Below are positions 42,388 to 51,658 of a stretch of 64,000 bases of DNA, in pieces (position 1 is the stretch's first letter; every line of letters starts with the position of its first letter). The translations under genes were made by a program, and so were the position numbers. The stretch is from Calditrichia bacterium (GTDB lineage Bacteria > Calditrichota > Calditrichia > RBG-13-44-9 > J075): contig JANQQU010000064.1 in NCBI GenBank assembly GCA_028284905.1, positions 1 to 64,000 on the forward strand, written 5' to 3'. Under the pieces are notes generated by a model. The model was not told where the DNA came from and did not search any database. It worked only from the letters and a program-made list of their open reading frames with translations.

Positions 42388-44091
42388 TTGATGAGTAATA
42401 TAGAACTATGGACCTGGATAATCGTCGGAATTACTTTTGCACTATATATCGGCATTGCAATTTGGTCCCGGGCTAAATCTACCGGGGATTTTTACGTAGC
42501 GGCAAAATCGGTCCATCCGATAGCGAATGGTATGGCAACCGGCGCGGATTGGATGTCCGCTGCATCCTTTATCTCCATGGCGGGTATTATCGCTTTTATG
42601 GGGCGTGATGGCGCCATGTATCTAATGGGCTGGACCGGCGGCTATGTGCTGCTGGCGATGCTGCTCGCGCCTTATCTGCGCAAATTTGGCAAGTTTACTG
42701 TGCCGGATTTTGTCGCGGAACGCTACTATTCAAAAACGGCCCGGGTCGTGGCAGTGCTTTGTGCCATTTTTGTCTCTTTCACTTATGTTGCCGGGCAGAT
42801 GCGCGGCGTTGGTATCGTCTTCTCCCGCTTTCTCGAAGTGCCGATTAATACCGGCGTTATTATCGGGATGGCGATCGTTTTTATGTATGCGGTGTTAGGG
42901 GGTATGAAGGGGATTACCTACACCCAGGTGGCGCAATATTGTGTATTGATTTTTGCCTACCTCATCCCGGCAATTTTTATTTCCATTCAAATGACTGGCA
43001 ATCCGGTCCCGCAGTTAGGATTCGGCTCCGAACTGAGTGATGGCGGGGGCTATTTGCTCGACAAACTGGACGGCCTTAGCACCGAACTGGGCTTCGCCGC
43101 CTACACCGGGCGAGGGAGTAAATCAATGATCGATGTCTTTATGATCACCGTCGCCCTGATGGTCGGTACTGCCGGTCTCCCGCACGTAATCATTCGCTTT
43201 TACACTGTGCCGCGCGTTCGCGATGCCCGTTCCTCCGCTGGCTGGGCGCTGCTTTTTATCGCTTTATTGTATACGACTGCGCCTGCTGTTGCCGCTTTCG
43301 CTCGCACAAATATGCTCCAGACAATTAATGATAAACCTTATACCGAAGCACCTTCCTGGTTTAGTAACTGGGAAAAAACCGGCCTACTCGGCTGGGAAGA
43401 TAAAAATGACGACGGGATCATTCAATATCGCGCTGATACCGCTGTCAATGAGCTGAGTGTCGACCGGGATATTATGGTGCTGGCGAATCCGGAAATTGCT
43501 CAATTACCAGACTGGGTAGTTGCCCTTGTCGCAGCGGGGGGATTGGCCGCGGCACTATCGACGGCGGCAGGTTTACTGCTGGTGATTTCTACTTCGGTGG
43601 CCCACGACTTGATTAAAAATGTAATCGCCCCGAAAACCACCGAAAAACGGGAGTTGCTCTACGCACGTATCGGTGCGGGCTTTGCAGTTGTATTGGCTGG
43701 TATACTGGGAATATATCCGCCGGGATTTGTGGCGCAGGTGGTCGCCTTTGCCTTTGGGCTGGCCGCCGCATCTTTCTTCCCGGCAATTATTCTTGGCATC
43801 TTTTCCCGGAAAATCAACAAAGAAGGCGCGCTCTCCGGGATGATCGTCGGTATCATTTTTACCGCGGCATACATTATTTATTTCAAGTTTATTTCTCCGG
43901 AAAGCAATAATGCCGAAAACTGGCTCTGGGGCATTTCCCCGGAAGGGATCGGTACGATCGGGATGGCGCTTAATTTTATCATCTCAATTGTCGTTTCCCG
44001 ATTTACCCCGGCACCTCCGGAAGAAATTCAAACATTGATTCAGAATATCCGCATACCGCGCGGTGCGGGAGAATCGGCTGGAACGCATTAA
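42388..44091 (+). CDS. Sodium:solute symporter (acetate type), large subunit
   Basis: A 567-residue SSS-family transporter with about 13 membrane helices. Family blocks include DFYVAAKSVHPIANGMATGADWMSAASFISMAG near residues 31-63, AERYYSKTARVVAVLCAIFVSFTYVAGQMRGVG near 109, and VALVAAGGLAAALSTAAGLLLVISTSVAHDL near 381. The last block is typical of ActP-like acetate/lactate symporters. It works with the DUF4212 subunit encoded 119 bp upstream. The position after the glyoxylate genes supports acetate or a related acid as substrate. GGAGGAA precedes the start. Confidence 0.92.
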   Translation: MMSNIELWTWIIVGITFALYIGIAIWSRAKSTGDFYVAAKSVHPIANGMATGADWMSAASFISMAGIIAFMGRDGAMYLMGWTGGYVLLAMLLAPYLRKFGKFTVPDFVAERYYSKTARVVAVLCAIFVSFTYVAGQMRGVGIVFSRFLEVPINTGVIIGMAIVFMYAVLGGMKGITYTQVAQYCVLIFAYLIPAIFISIQMTGNPVPQLGFGSELSDGGGYLLDKLDGLSTELGFAAYTGRGSKSMIDVFMITVALMVGTAGLPHVIIRFYTVPRVRDARSSAGWALLFIALLYTTAPAVAAFARTNMLQTINDKPYTEAPSWFSNWEKTGLLGWEDKNDDGIIQYRADTAVNELSVDRDIMVLANPEIAQLPDWVVALVAAGGLAAALSTAAGLLLVISTSVAHDLIKNVIAPKTTEKRELLYARIGAGFAVVLAGILGIYPPGFVAQVVAFAFGLAAASFFPAIILGIFSRKINKEGALSGMIVGIIFTAAYIIYFKFISPESNNAENWLWGISPEGIGTIGMALNFIISIVVSRFTPAPPEEIQTLIQNIRIPRGAGESAGTH

Positions 44092-44102
44092 GTAACTTGG
44101 AA

Positions 44103-44212
44103 ATGTCCAATGATCAATAATCAATGTCCAATGTAAAAGTAGGGGATAGGAAATCCGGAATATTAATCACTTTTACATTGGACATTGAGCATTCTACATT
44201 GGATATTTCTTT
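44103..44212. repeat. Inverted AATGTCCAATG intergenic repeat
   Basis: The left segment 44103-44140 contains two copies of AATGTCCAATG, and the right segment 44172-44208 contains the complementary TACATTGGACATT and TACATTGGATATT. The two halves could form a long imperfect hairpin. The open frame at 44124 runs through it, but the repeat looks intergenic rather than coding. Confidence 0.65.
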
Positions 44213-44264
44213 TAGAAACCGTTTTAATAACCAGATTTTATTAACTCCGGAAACGGTGGAAAAG

Positions 44265-46169
44265 ATGGACCGTTCTCTCATCGAATTTCTGGCGAAACAC
44301 CCACCTTTCAGCTTTCTGCCGGAAACAAAACTGACAGAAATTGCCCCATCATTTCAGATGATCGAATACGATGCCGGGACGATCCTCTTCGAGCAGGAAA
44401 AATCCCGGGTCAGTGATCTGTTTCTGCTATACAGCGGGGGGCTGGAGCTGTATTACCAGGAAGAGGGAAAGCGCACTCTGAATGATTTACTGTCCGATGG
44501 CGATACCTTTGGCGGTATTTCTCTCCTGATGAATGACGGAGTTGCTGTGCGCACTGTTGCAGTAACCGAAGCATCGCGTTTTTATACCCTGCCGAAAAAT
44601 ACTTTCCTGCAGCTTTGTAAAGATCATCCGGAGTTCTCCGATTATTTTACGGACACTTTCGGCAAACTAATGCTGGATAAGTCCTACGCAGCTCTCGTGG
44701 CAAGCGTCGCCTCCCCAAAAATAAACGGCTCAGCGGATATTTTCCTGCATCGTTCTCTCGATAGCCTTATCGATAAAGAAATTCTTGTTTGTGAGGGAAA
44801 AACCAGTATTCGTGAGGCTGCCCGGTTAATGTCAGAACATCGGCATAGTGCTATTCTAATTGGCAACGCCGATGAAATGCCTGCGGGGATCGTCACCGAT
44901 AAAGATTTTCGCGACCGGGTAGTCGCTACCGGCCGCTCAACAGATCAGCCGGTTTCCGAAATTATGTCTTCGCCATTGATAGCGATAAGCGCCAATGAAT
45001 CATTGTTGTCTGCATTAATGACGATGGTACGGCATAATATTAAACACCTTGCGATCCGCGATGATGCCGGGCAGATAAGCGGAATACTCAGCGATAAACG
45101 ATTGTTAACCGCCCGGGGGCAGTCCCCGGTTTCCTTGCTGAGAGATATCGAGGATGCATCGACTGTCGCCGCCTTGCTTCCTCGTCAAAAGCAAATCGTG
45201 CCATTGGCAGGAACATTGATCGAAGGTGGCGCTCGCGCCGAGGAAGTGGGTCGGATCATCAGCGCTCTGGCGGATGCAGTGTTACAACGGCTGATCCGTT
45301 TCGCCCTGGCCGAGATGGGACCACCACCGGTGCGTTTCGTTTTTCTGATAATGGGTAGCGAAGGCCGCCGGGAACAAACTCTGAAAACCGATCAGGACAA
45401 TGCGATTATTTATGAAGATGTTCCCGAATCATCAGAAGCGGCCGTGCGGGAATATTTTCTCGCTTTTGCGACCCGGGTATGCGGCTGGCTGAATGATGCC
45501 GGTTATGATTATTGCGGGGGAGATATTATGGCGCAAAATCCCCGCTGGTGCCAGCCAATATCACAATGGAAGACCTATTTCCGGCAATGGATACAGACAC
45601 CGGAACCACAGGCAGTGATGCATGCAACCATCTTCTTTGATTTCACCGCTGCCTATGGCGACCAGGCTTTAGCGGACGAGCTTCGCGATTACTTGCAAAA
45701 ATTAATCGGAAAGCGCAGCGATTTATTCTTTCGTTACCTGGCCCAAAATGCATTGGATATAAAACCACCACTGGGCTTTTTTCGCAACTTTCTGGTGGAA
45801 GCACGGGGGGCGCATCGTAATGAATTGGATATCAAAAAAGCAATGACGCCAGTGGTCGATTTTGCGCGGATTTATGCCCTGGAAAATGGAATTACAGCGA
45901 CGAACACGCTGGAACGATTGCATGTATTGGCAGCGCAATCCGTGTTAACGGAAAGCGAACATCATGAGTTAACCCAGGCATATCGCTATTTAATGCAGAT
46001 TCGCCTGGTTCGTCAAATAAACATGATTCGCGAGGAAAATTTACCGCCGGATAATTACATCAATCCCCAAAACCTCTCCCGCATCGAACAAAAAATGCTG
46101 AAAGAAATTTTTCGCCTGGTAACATCCTATCAGGAAAAATTAACGGTTCATTTTCTGGGGGTGGGGTAA
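44265..46169 (+). CDS. cNMP-binding/CBS-pair/DUF294 nucleotidyltransferase-like sensor
   Basis: A 634-residue protein. The cyclic-nucleotide-binding-like domain is at about residues 10-130 (AGTILFEQEKSRVSDLFLLYSGGLELYY). A CBS pair is at about 160-285 (KTSIREAARLMSEHRHSAILIG, PVSEIMSSPLIAISANESLLSALMTM). DUF294 nucleotidyltransferase fold has GSEGRREQTLKTDQDNAIIYED near 363, and a helical DUF294_C end follows. Such proteins accompany acetate-type symporters and probably sense cell energy state; the enzyme activity is unproven. The ATG at 44265 is preferred because the longer frame to 44124 would encode an intergenic repeat. It has only a weak GGTGGA ribosome binding site. Confidence 0.83.
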   Translation: MDRSLIEFLAKHPPFSFLPETKLTEIAPSFQMIEYDAGTILFEQEKSRVSDLFLLYSGGLELYYQEEGKRTLNDLLSDGDTFGGISLLMNDGVAVRTVAVTEASRFYTLPKNTFLQLCKDHPEFSDYFTDTFGKLMLDKSYAALVASVASPKINGSADIFLHRSLDSLIDKEILVCEGKTSIREAARLMSEHRHSAILIGNADEMPAGIVTDKDFRDRVVATGRSTDQPVSEIMSSPLIAISANESLLSALMTMVRHNIKHLAIRDDAGQISGILSDKRLLTARGQSPVSLLRDIEDASTVAALLPRQKQIVPLAGTLIEGGARAEEVGRIISALADAVLQRLIRFALAEMGPPPVRFVFLIMGSEGRREQTLKTDQDNAIIYEDVPESSEAAVREYFLAFATRVCGWLNDAGYDYCGGDIMAQNPRWCQPISQWKTYFRQWIQTPEPQAVMHATIFFDFTAAYGDQALADELRDYLQKLIGKRSDLFFRYLAQNALDIKPPLGFFRNFLVEARGAHRNELDIKKAMTPVVDFARIYALENGITATNTLERLHVLAAQSVLTESEHHELTQAYRYLMQIRLVRQINMIREENLPPDNYINPQNLSRIEQKMLKEIFRLVTSYQEKLTVHFLGVG

Positions 46170-46171
46170 TC

Positions 46172-46198
46172 GTAAAGACGATTCACGAATAGTCTCCA
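46172..46198. repeat. Degenerate REP-like palindrome, after DUF294 gene
   Basis: GTAAAGACGATTCACGAATAG... is a damaged copy of the dispersed palindrome. It lies between the convergent DUF294 and GNAT genes. A GAACAACGATCAACGAT run follows it. Confidence 0.6.
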
Positions 46199-46215
46199 AA
46201 GACAACGAACAACGA

Positions 46216-46689
46216 TCAACGATTATCAATATCATACCGCATCACCGGCAAGGACCGCCCGGGAATCACTGAAGAAGCCTCTGCATCAACCGTCACCGCC
46301 CCCATCTTTTCATAAAACCCCTCCGCATAAGGGTCGGCAAGAATGCGAATGCTTTTCGCACCGTTTTCAGTTTGCGCGTTAAGCATGTGTTCAAACAAGC
46401 GCCGCCCAACACCATATCCCATATATTTGGGTAAAACCCAGAAATGTTCAATCTCCCGGTCATCGACATCACCACTAATGGCGCAAAATCCGGCAATCTG
46501 ATTATCGATGCAGGCGAGATACACTGGATGATTGTTCAGAAAATCGGCAGTTAGCGTCAGGTCATTTTTCCAGATTTCGATATAGGATTCCGGGTATCCC
46601 CAATGCCGTTTTGAGGCATGGGCAATTTCGGTGAGAATGCCGGCATCCGATGGGGTTGCAATGCGTATGTGGATGGGGGATTGGGTCAT
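46216..46689 (-). CDS. GNAT-family N-acetyltransferase
   Basis: A 157-residue single-domain acetyltransferase. The acetyl-CoA binding motif is MGYGVGRRLFEHML near residue 100, after EIEHFWVLPKYMG. IRIATPSDAGILTEIAHASKRHWG is the typical N-terminal start, and YEKMGAVTVDAEASSVIPGRSLPVMRYDI the usual end. The acceptor is unknown. It stands alone on the minus strand between repeat copies. Confidence 0.88.
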   Translation of the reverse strand: MTQSPIHIRIATPSDAGILTEIAHASKRHWGYPESYIEIWKNDLTLTADFLNNHPVYLACIDNQIAGFCAISGDVDDREIEHFWVLPKYMGYGVGRRLFEHMLNAQTENGAKSIRILADPYAEGFYEKMGAVTVDAEASSVIPGRSLPVMRYDIDNR

Positions 46690-46720
46690 AAAAAATTCCC
46701 GGATTGGTTTTTATGGGTTT

Positions 46721-46769
46721 GTAGAGACGATTCATGGTTTTGTAGAGACGATTCATGAATCGTCTCTAC
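46721..46769. repeat. REP-like palindrome copies (one half, one full)
   Basis: A half-copy (GTAGAGACGATTCATG, 46721-46736) precedes a full 28-bp perfect palindrome (46742-46769). They lie between the GNAT and acyl-CoA dehydrogenase genes. The half-copy suggests tandem insertion and decay, or duplication. Confidence 0.9.
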
Positions 46770-46810
46770 TGTCTATACACATCTATCAAAAAAACGGGAT
46801 CATCGAATCA

Positions 46811-47965
46811 TTATTTTGAAAATAACATTTTCCCGATGGTATCCAATTGCATGTTCGAGGTGCCCTCGTAGATTTGGCCGATTTTCGCATCCCGATAAAA
46901 TTTTTCTGCCGGGAAATCCTTGGTATAACCGTATCCGCCGAACACTTCCAGCATCCGGGAGGTCACTACTTCAGCATTGGTGGATGAAAAATATTTCGAC
47001 ATCGCCGCTTCCATAACGAAATCTTCACCGGCATCTTTCATGCGGGCAGCATTGTAGACAAAGCGGCGGGAAGCTTCCAGCAAAATCTTCGCTTCAGCTA
47101 CCTGAAAACGCAAACCCTGGAATTTGAAAATCTCTTTCCCAAACTGCGTCCGCTCTTTCGCATACTGCACGGCAGCATCCATCGATCCCTGCATAACACC
47201 GAGCATCTGGGCACCAATGCCGATGCGTCCTTCATTCAGTGTTTCGATGGCAACTTTATAGCCTTTGCCAACTTCGCCAATAATGTTGTCTTTCGGCACA
47301 ACGCAATTGTTCATAATTAATTCGCAGGTGCTGCTGGCGCGAATCCCGAGCTTATCTTCTTTTTTACCAATGGTGAAACCTTCAAAATCCCGTTCAACAA
47401 CAAATGCTGTAATTCCTTTATAGCCTAATTCCGGGTTAACGTTGGCAAAAATCAGAAAAATATCTGCTTCACCGGCATTGGTAATCCAAAGCTTGCTTCC
47501 GTTCAGAATGTAGTGATCTCCTTTTTCCTCGGCCTTGCATTTCAAGCCGAATGCATCACTGCCGGAACTTGGCTCGGAGAGGGCGTAGGCCCCAATTTTT
47601 GCCTGAGCCAGCTGCGGTAAATAACGCTTCTTGATTTCCTCGTTTCCCCAGCGCTGGAAAGCGTTATTCACCAAAGTATTTTGTACGTCAACATAAATGG
47701 CGGCGGATGCATCCACACTGGCCATTGCTTCGATTGCCAGGATCGACATGAAAAAATTACCCCCGGTGCCGCCATATTCTTCCGGAATGTCGATGCCCAT
47801 TAAACCCAATTCAAAAAACTGATCGATGATCTCCCGGCGGAAAGCACCTTTTTGGTCCATATCCATCACATGGGGGAGTATTTCTTCCCGTGCAAAATCC
47901 TGCACGGCTTCTTTAAACATCTGCTCTTCTTCGCTCAAATACGTAACCGGATGAATCGCGTCCAT
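46811..47965 (-). CDS. Acyl-CoA dehydrogenase
   Basis: A 384-residue flavoprotein. Conserved parts: EEYGGTGGNFFMSILAIEAMA near residue 61, the FAD-binding YALSEPSSGSDAFGLKCKAEEKGDHYILNGSKLWITNAGEAD near 131-172, RTQFGKEIFKFQGLRFQVAE near 270, and the catalytic glutamate E367 in YEGTSNMQ. Length and E367 position fit short/butyryl-CoA-type enzymes, but chain length is not certain. AAAGGAG precedes the ATG. No ETF genes are nearby, so it is a stand-alone beta-oxidation or amino-acid catabolism enzyme. Confidence 0.93.
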   Translation of the reverse strand: MDAIHPVTYLSEEEQMFKEAVQDFAREEILPHVMDMDQKGAFRREIIDQFFELGLMGIDIPEEYGGTGGNFFMSILAIEAMASVDASAAIYVDVQNTLVNNAFQRWGNEEIKKRYLPQLAQAKIGAYALSEPSSGSDAFGLKCKAEEKGDHYILNGSKLWITNAGEADIFLIFANVNPELGYKGITAFVVERDFEGFTIGKKEDKLGIRASSTCELIMNNCVVPKDNIIGEVGKGYKVAIETLNEGRIGIGAQMLGVMQGSMDAAVQYAKERTQFGKEIFKFQGLRFQVAEAKILLEASRRFVYNAARMKDAGEDFVMEAAMSKYFSSTNAEVVTSRMLEVFGGYGYTKDFPAEKFYRDAKIGQIYEGTSNMQLDTIGKMLFSK

Positions 47966-48280
47966 CTGTAGCTCCTTTCGTAGTAGTAAGTTTTATTATT
48001 TCTAAATAACTGTTCAGGTCTTCAGGTTCAACCTCCAAAAAATTATTGGGAACCGGAGGCCTGGACAGTCACTTATTCCAGGGTTTATTTTATCATTGAA
48101 AATATCATCCATAAAAAACGAATCAGATTTACAATCGGCAGAAGTTTCCCTACATTGTCTGAAGTCTTTTGAGATAAGAGATAAGAGCGTTGCAGCTTTT
48201 CTCGGGAAGCCTGAGCGGATGTAAATTTACCCCGACAGCGTATAATACAAAATTGAACAAAATCATTTCAAGGAAAATTT
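47966..48280. other. Intergenic region with imperfect inverted repeat
   Basis: A divergent gap between the acyl-CoA dehydrogenase and TPR genes. An imperfect inverted repeat is present at 48009-48029 and 48049-48069 (ACTGTTCAGGTCTTCAGG and a partly diverged complement). It lies 44 bp upstream of the dehydrogenase start. GATAAGAGATAAGAG is a short direct repeat near 48173. No gene is seen. Confidence 0.5.
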
Positions 48281-49171
48281 ATGAATGATCGCGCGCAGGA
48301 AATTGTGCAGGTATTAAAAGATGCCCAGGCAGCATTTGTTGCGAAGGATTATGAGCTCGCATTGGAGAAGTATCGCTCTATCGAGAGCCAAATGGATCCC
48401 GATGCCGCCGAATTGCCATTAATACTTATCGAGATCGGCTGGTGCTATTATCTGCTACGAAATTATCCCTACGCAATTGCTTACCTGGAGAAAGCGGCGC
48501 AAAGTCCGCATATCGATGTGCGGCAAATGTTTGACTGCCTGCGCCTTTGCGGATTCGCACATGAATTTACCGGGAATACTGAAAAAGCAATTGCATTTCT
48601 GAAAGATGCGTTGCTCCAGCCGGTGGAAGAAACCATGAAACGGCGAGTCTATTTTGAATTGGGGAAAATCTTTTTTATCGCCAATCAAAGTATTGAAGGG
48701 AAGGAATACCTGGAAAAAGCACTGGCACTTTTTGATGAAAACGATGCTGATTATATACAATCCACCCGCTATTATCTCGGATTTATTGCGTTCTACGAGA
48801 GCGAATACAATGATGCCGAGATATTCTTTCAGCAAATTGTCCAAAATGCCCCGAACCGGAAGACGCAAGCGCCGGGACATTTTGGGCTTGCCTACATTAA
48901 TTACCAACATAAAGAATTTCAGGACCTGGTAACAACTTGTGAAACCGTGATGGATTGCGATCCGGAATTTTATGACAAGGAGACAATCGGCTTTTTCTTT
49001 TGCAAAGCGTTTATGGAACTGGAGCAATGGGATCGCCTTGCCTTGTTTTTACCACGGTTGACGAATGAATTCTCGGATGGACGTTATCAATCGTTGTATG
49101 CGGAAATGGAACGGGCGTTATGGGATAATTTTACCCCGCCGGATACGGAAGGAAATGCGTTGAAAAATTGA
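48281..49171 (+). CDS. TPR-repeat protein, function unknown
   Basis: A 296-residue soluble protein made largely of TPR-like helical pairs (AAFVAKDYELALEKYRSIES, IGWCYYLLRNYPYAIAYLEKA, LCGFAHEFTGNTEKAIAFLKDAL, GFIAFYESEYNDAEIFFQQIV). There is no signal peptide or membrane segment, so it is likely cytoplasmic. TPRs mediate protein contacts; the partner is unknown. AAGGAAAA precedes the ATG. It converges with mpl across a REP-like palindrome. Confidence 0.82.
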   Translation: MNDRAQEIVQVLKDAQAAFVAKDYELALEKYRSIESQMDPDAAELPLILIEIGWCYYLLRNYPYAIAYLEKAAQSPHIDVRQMFDCLRLCGFAHEFTGNTEKAIAFLKDALLQPVEETMKRRVYFELGKIFFIANQSIEGKEYLEKALALFDENDADYIQSTRYYLGFIAFYESEYNDAEIFFQQIVQNAPNRKTQAPGHFGLAYINYQHKEFQDLVTTCETVMDCDPEFYDKETIGFFFCKAFMELEQWDRLALFLPRLTNEFSDGRYQSLYAEMERALWDNFTPPDTEGNALKN

Positions 49172-49199
49172 TTGTTTGGGGTTGGATTGTGGTTTTGTT

Positions 49200-49227
49200 G
49201 TAGAGACGATTCATGAATCGTCTCTAC
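49200..49227. repeat. REP-like palindrome copy between TPR gene and mpl
   Basis: A perfect 28-bp palindrome (GTAGAGACGATTCA and its complement) located 28 bp after the TPR gene stop and 48 bp before the mpl stop, in a convergent gap. It may act as a bidirectional terminator. Confidence 0.92.
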
Positions 49228-49275
49228 GGAATATGTAACACGCATTGATAACAAACAACGGATGACATAACCCAA

Positions 49276-50670
49276 TCATCCCCGGATCGCCGCCCGCAAT
49301 TTTTGATATTCCCCACCTAAACTGCCATTGGTTAACAACATCAATATATCATCGGGTTTTAAAATGTCCGACAATGCTGCCGGAATATCGCTGTAATTGG
49401 TCAGCGTTTTGACAATGGTGCCGCCATCTTTTAAATCCTGCACCAGTTTATCCAGCGATAAACGCTGATCAACCGGCAGGCGATCCAGGCGATGGATCGG
49501 TGTTAACAATATACCGTCGGCAACATTCAGAGCTTCGGCGAGTTCATCCTGAAAAATATTTCGCACCGTGGTGTTGGTTCGTGGCTCGAACAGGGCGATG
49601 AGTCGGCGATTGGGAAATTTTGCCTTCATCGCATCCAGGGTGACTTTGATAGCAGTCGGATGATGAGCAAAATCGTCATAAACATCAGCGTCGTGTAATT
49701 TCCCCCAATGTTCCATGCGGCGGGCAACGCCCTGGAAACTGGCCAGTCCATCGCGGATCTGCGTCCAGGAAAGGCCGATATCGCGGGCAATAGCTGTGAC
49801 AGCAAGGCAGTTCTGCACCTGGTATTCTCCGGGAAAGGGGAAGTGAAACTCTCCGACGGTTTTCCCGGATTCAAATATTTCGAAATCGATGCCTTCGGAT
49901 GAATGCCCGAGAACTTTGTATGACCAATGGTTCTCTGGAGATTTTCCGAATGTCTGCAAGCGGGAGTAGGCGGGGTCGATCACTGCTCGCACTTCCGGGC
50001 TGTCGCCATTGGCTACGGTGAGGCCATTTTGCGGAACGACGCGCATCAATTTCCGGAAAACATCCTGGATTGATGCCAGATCCGGATAGATGTCGGCATG
50101 ATCAAATTCGATATTGTTGATGATCAAATAAGTCGGGAAGTAATGCACGAACTTTGGCCGCTTATCAAAGAAAGCACAGTCGTATTCATCTCCTTCGACG
50201 ACAAAATGTTGCCCTTCGCCGAGCTGGATGGATGAGTCAAAATTTTTAGCGATGCCGCCAATCATGAATCCTGGCTGAAGGCCGGCATTTTCCAGCAACC
50301 AGCTCATCAGGGAAGTCGTGGTCGTTTTCCCATGTGTGCCGGTAACGACAATGCTTTGATAATGGTCGATGAATTCTTGGCGGATAAGTTCGGGGAGAGA
50401 AGTAAAGGGAAGCTTCCGATTGAGAATCGCCTCGACCTCGACATTTCCGCGGGACATGGCATTTCCAATAATCACTTTATCGAAGGGCATTTCGTCCAAA
50501 TGATCCTCGCTAAATCCTTCCCACACCGGAATTTTGTGTTCGGCGAGAAAGTCACTCATCGGAGGATAAATGCCCTGGTCGCTGCCCCATACTTCGTGAC
50601 CTTTCAATTTCAATAAAACGGCCAGCGAAGCCATGGCAGTACCGGCAATCCCCAGAAAATAATAACGCAT
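49276..50670 (-). CDS. mpl: UDP-MurNAc : L-Ala-gamma-D-Glu-meso-Dap ligase
   Basis: A 464-residue Mur-ligase family enzyme. The N-terminal Rossmann start MRYYFLGIAGTAMASLAVLLKLKGHEVWGSD, the P-loop VTGTHGKTTTTSLMSW near 111, and the central EGDEYDCAFFDKRPKFVHYFPTYLIINNIEFDHADIYPDL near 158-197 match Mpl rather than MurC. It recycles the murein tripeptide onto UDP-MurNAc. Its start overlaps the stop of trmJ by one base (TAATG), so the two are cotranscribed. The presence of Mpl implies meso-diaminopimelate peptidoglycan. Confidence 0.9.
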   Translation of the reverse strand: MRYYFLGIAGTAMASLAVLLKLKGHEVWGSDQGIYPPMSDFLAEHKIPVWEGFSEDHLDEMPFDKVIIGNAMSRGNVEVEAILNRKLPFTSLPELIRQEFIDHYQSIVVTGTHGKTTTTSLMSWLLENAGLQPGFMIGGIAKNFDSSIQLGEGQHFVVEGDEYDCAFFDKRPKFVHYFPTYLIINNIEFDHADIYPDLASIQDVFRKLMRVVPQNGLTVANGDSPEVRAVIDPAYSRLQTFGKSPENHWSYKVLGHSSEGIDFEIFESGKTVGEFHFPFPGEYQVQNCLAVTAIARDIGLSWTQIRDGLASFQGVARRMEHWGKLHDADVYDDFAHHPTAIKVTLDAMKAKFPNRRLIALFEPRTNTTVRNIFQDELAEALNVADGILLTPIHRLDRLPVDQRLSLDKLVQDLKDGGTIVKTLTNYSDIPAALSDILKPDDILMLLTNGSLGGEYQKLRAAIRG

Positions 50671-51419
50671 TATTGCTCTCCCTTTTTTTCTTTGCGCATC
50701 AAATCGATGTATTGATCGAACGACTGGAATATTTTGTGCATCACGTTAACGTCCCGTACTTCCGGATGTGCCCGGCCAAAAAAGCGCCGAAAGCGCATCA
50801 GGAAATTCTCCCAGTTATCCATCGGGACAAAATTAACGTTGCGCAAACTTTTCTCCATATGCTGGTAAACGCCTTCAATTTGATTGTGATCGGCCAGGCG
50901 CCATTCATACCTGGTCGTTTTCGGATCGAAAGAATCTTTACCCATTTCGTAGGCATAGAGCATTACAGCCTGCGCGAGGTTAAGGGAAGGATTACTGACT
51001 GCCGCCGGAACGGTGGTCAGCGCATGACAGCGGCGAATTTCGTCGTTAGTTAGGCCGGTGCGCTCCCGTCCGAAAACCAGGGCAATGCGATGTTCCCAGC
51101 TCACGGGAATCGCTTTCTCCCGCAGCTCTTCGGGAGGATAGAAAGGGAAATGATAACCACGAATACGCTGCGTAGTACCGACGACCCAATGGACGTCTTC
51201 GATTGCTGCATCAAGAGAGTCATAAATTTTCACGCCCTCAAGAATATCTTCAGACGCATGGGCCATATAGCGCGCTTCTTTATGCGTAATATCGCAAGGA
51301 TTGACCAGGCGAAGGTTCTTAAATCCCATAGTCTTTAAGGCCCGGCAGGCAGCGCCAACATTGCCGGGGGTTTTCGGCTCAACCATGATAAATTCAACAT
51401 TTTCTTTAAAAATACCCAT
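50670..51419 (-). CDS. trmJ: tRNA (Cm32/Um32) 2'-O-methyltransferase TrmJ
   Basis: A 249-residue SPOUT-fold RNA methyltransferase. The start VEFIMVEPKTPGNVGAACRALKTMGFKNLRLVNP, the motif HWVVGTTQRIRGYHFP near 78, IALVFGRERTGLTNDEIRRCHALTTVPA near 110-137, and SNPSLNLAQAVMLYAYEM near 141 form the TrmH/TrmJ knot. TrmJ modifies position 32 of the anticodon loop. The C-terminal helical extension (YQHMEKSLRNVNFVPMDNWENFLMRFRRFFGRA) is typical of TrmJ. It is the upstream partner of mpl. Confidence 0.88.
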   Translation of the reverse strand: MGIFKENVEFIMVEPKTPGNVGAACRALKTMGFKNLRLVNPCDITHKEARYMAHASEDILEGVKIYDSLDAAIEDVHWVVGTTQRIRGYHFPFYPPEELREKAIPVSWEHRIALVFGRERTGLTNDEIRRCHALTTVPAAVSNPSLNLAQAVMLYAYEMGKDSFDPKTTRYEWRLADHNQIEGVYQHMEKSLRNVNFVPMDNWENFLMRFRRFFGRAHPEVRDVNVMHKIFQSFDQYIDLMRKEKKGEQ

Positions 51420-51658
51420 ATCAATCCGCTTTAAATTTTGTTCTTGAAAAATGAGGCAACGACAAGTTCTAGAAGTATTTTAAATACGAACAACGAACAA
51501 CGATAACGATCCACAAAAAATCCGGCATATTTTAAACAGTTTTCCCCGTTCTTGAAAGTGAAAAGTGATTTGGGAAGATTTCCACTTTTATTTTTGCAGG
51601 CTTTAAAATACATTTCTTCAATGAAGAAAAGTTTATATCTCATATCCGGAGTTATAAA

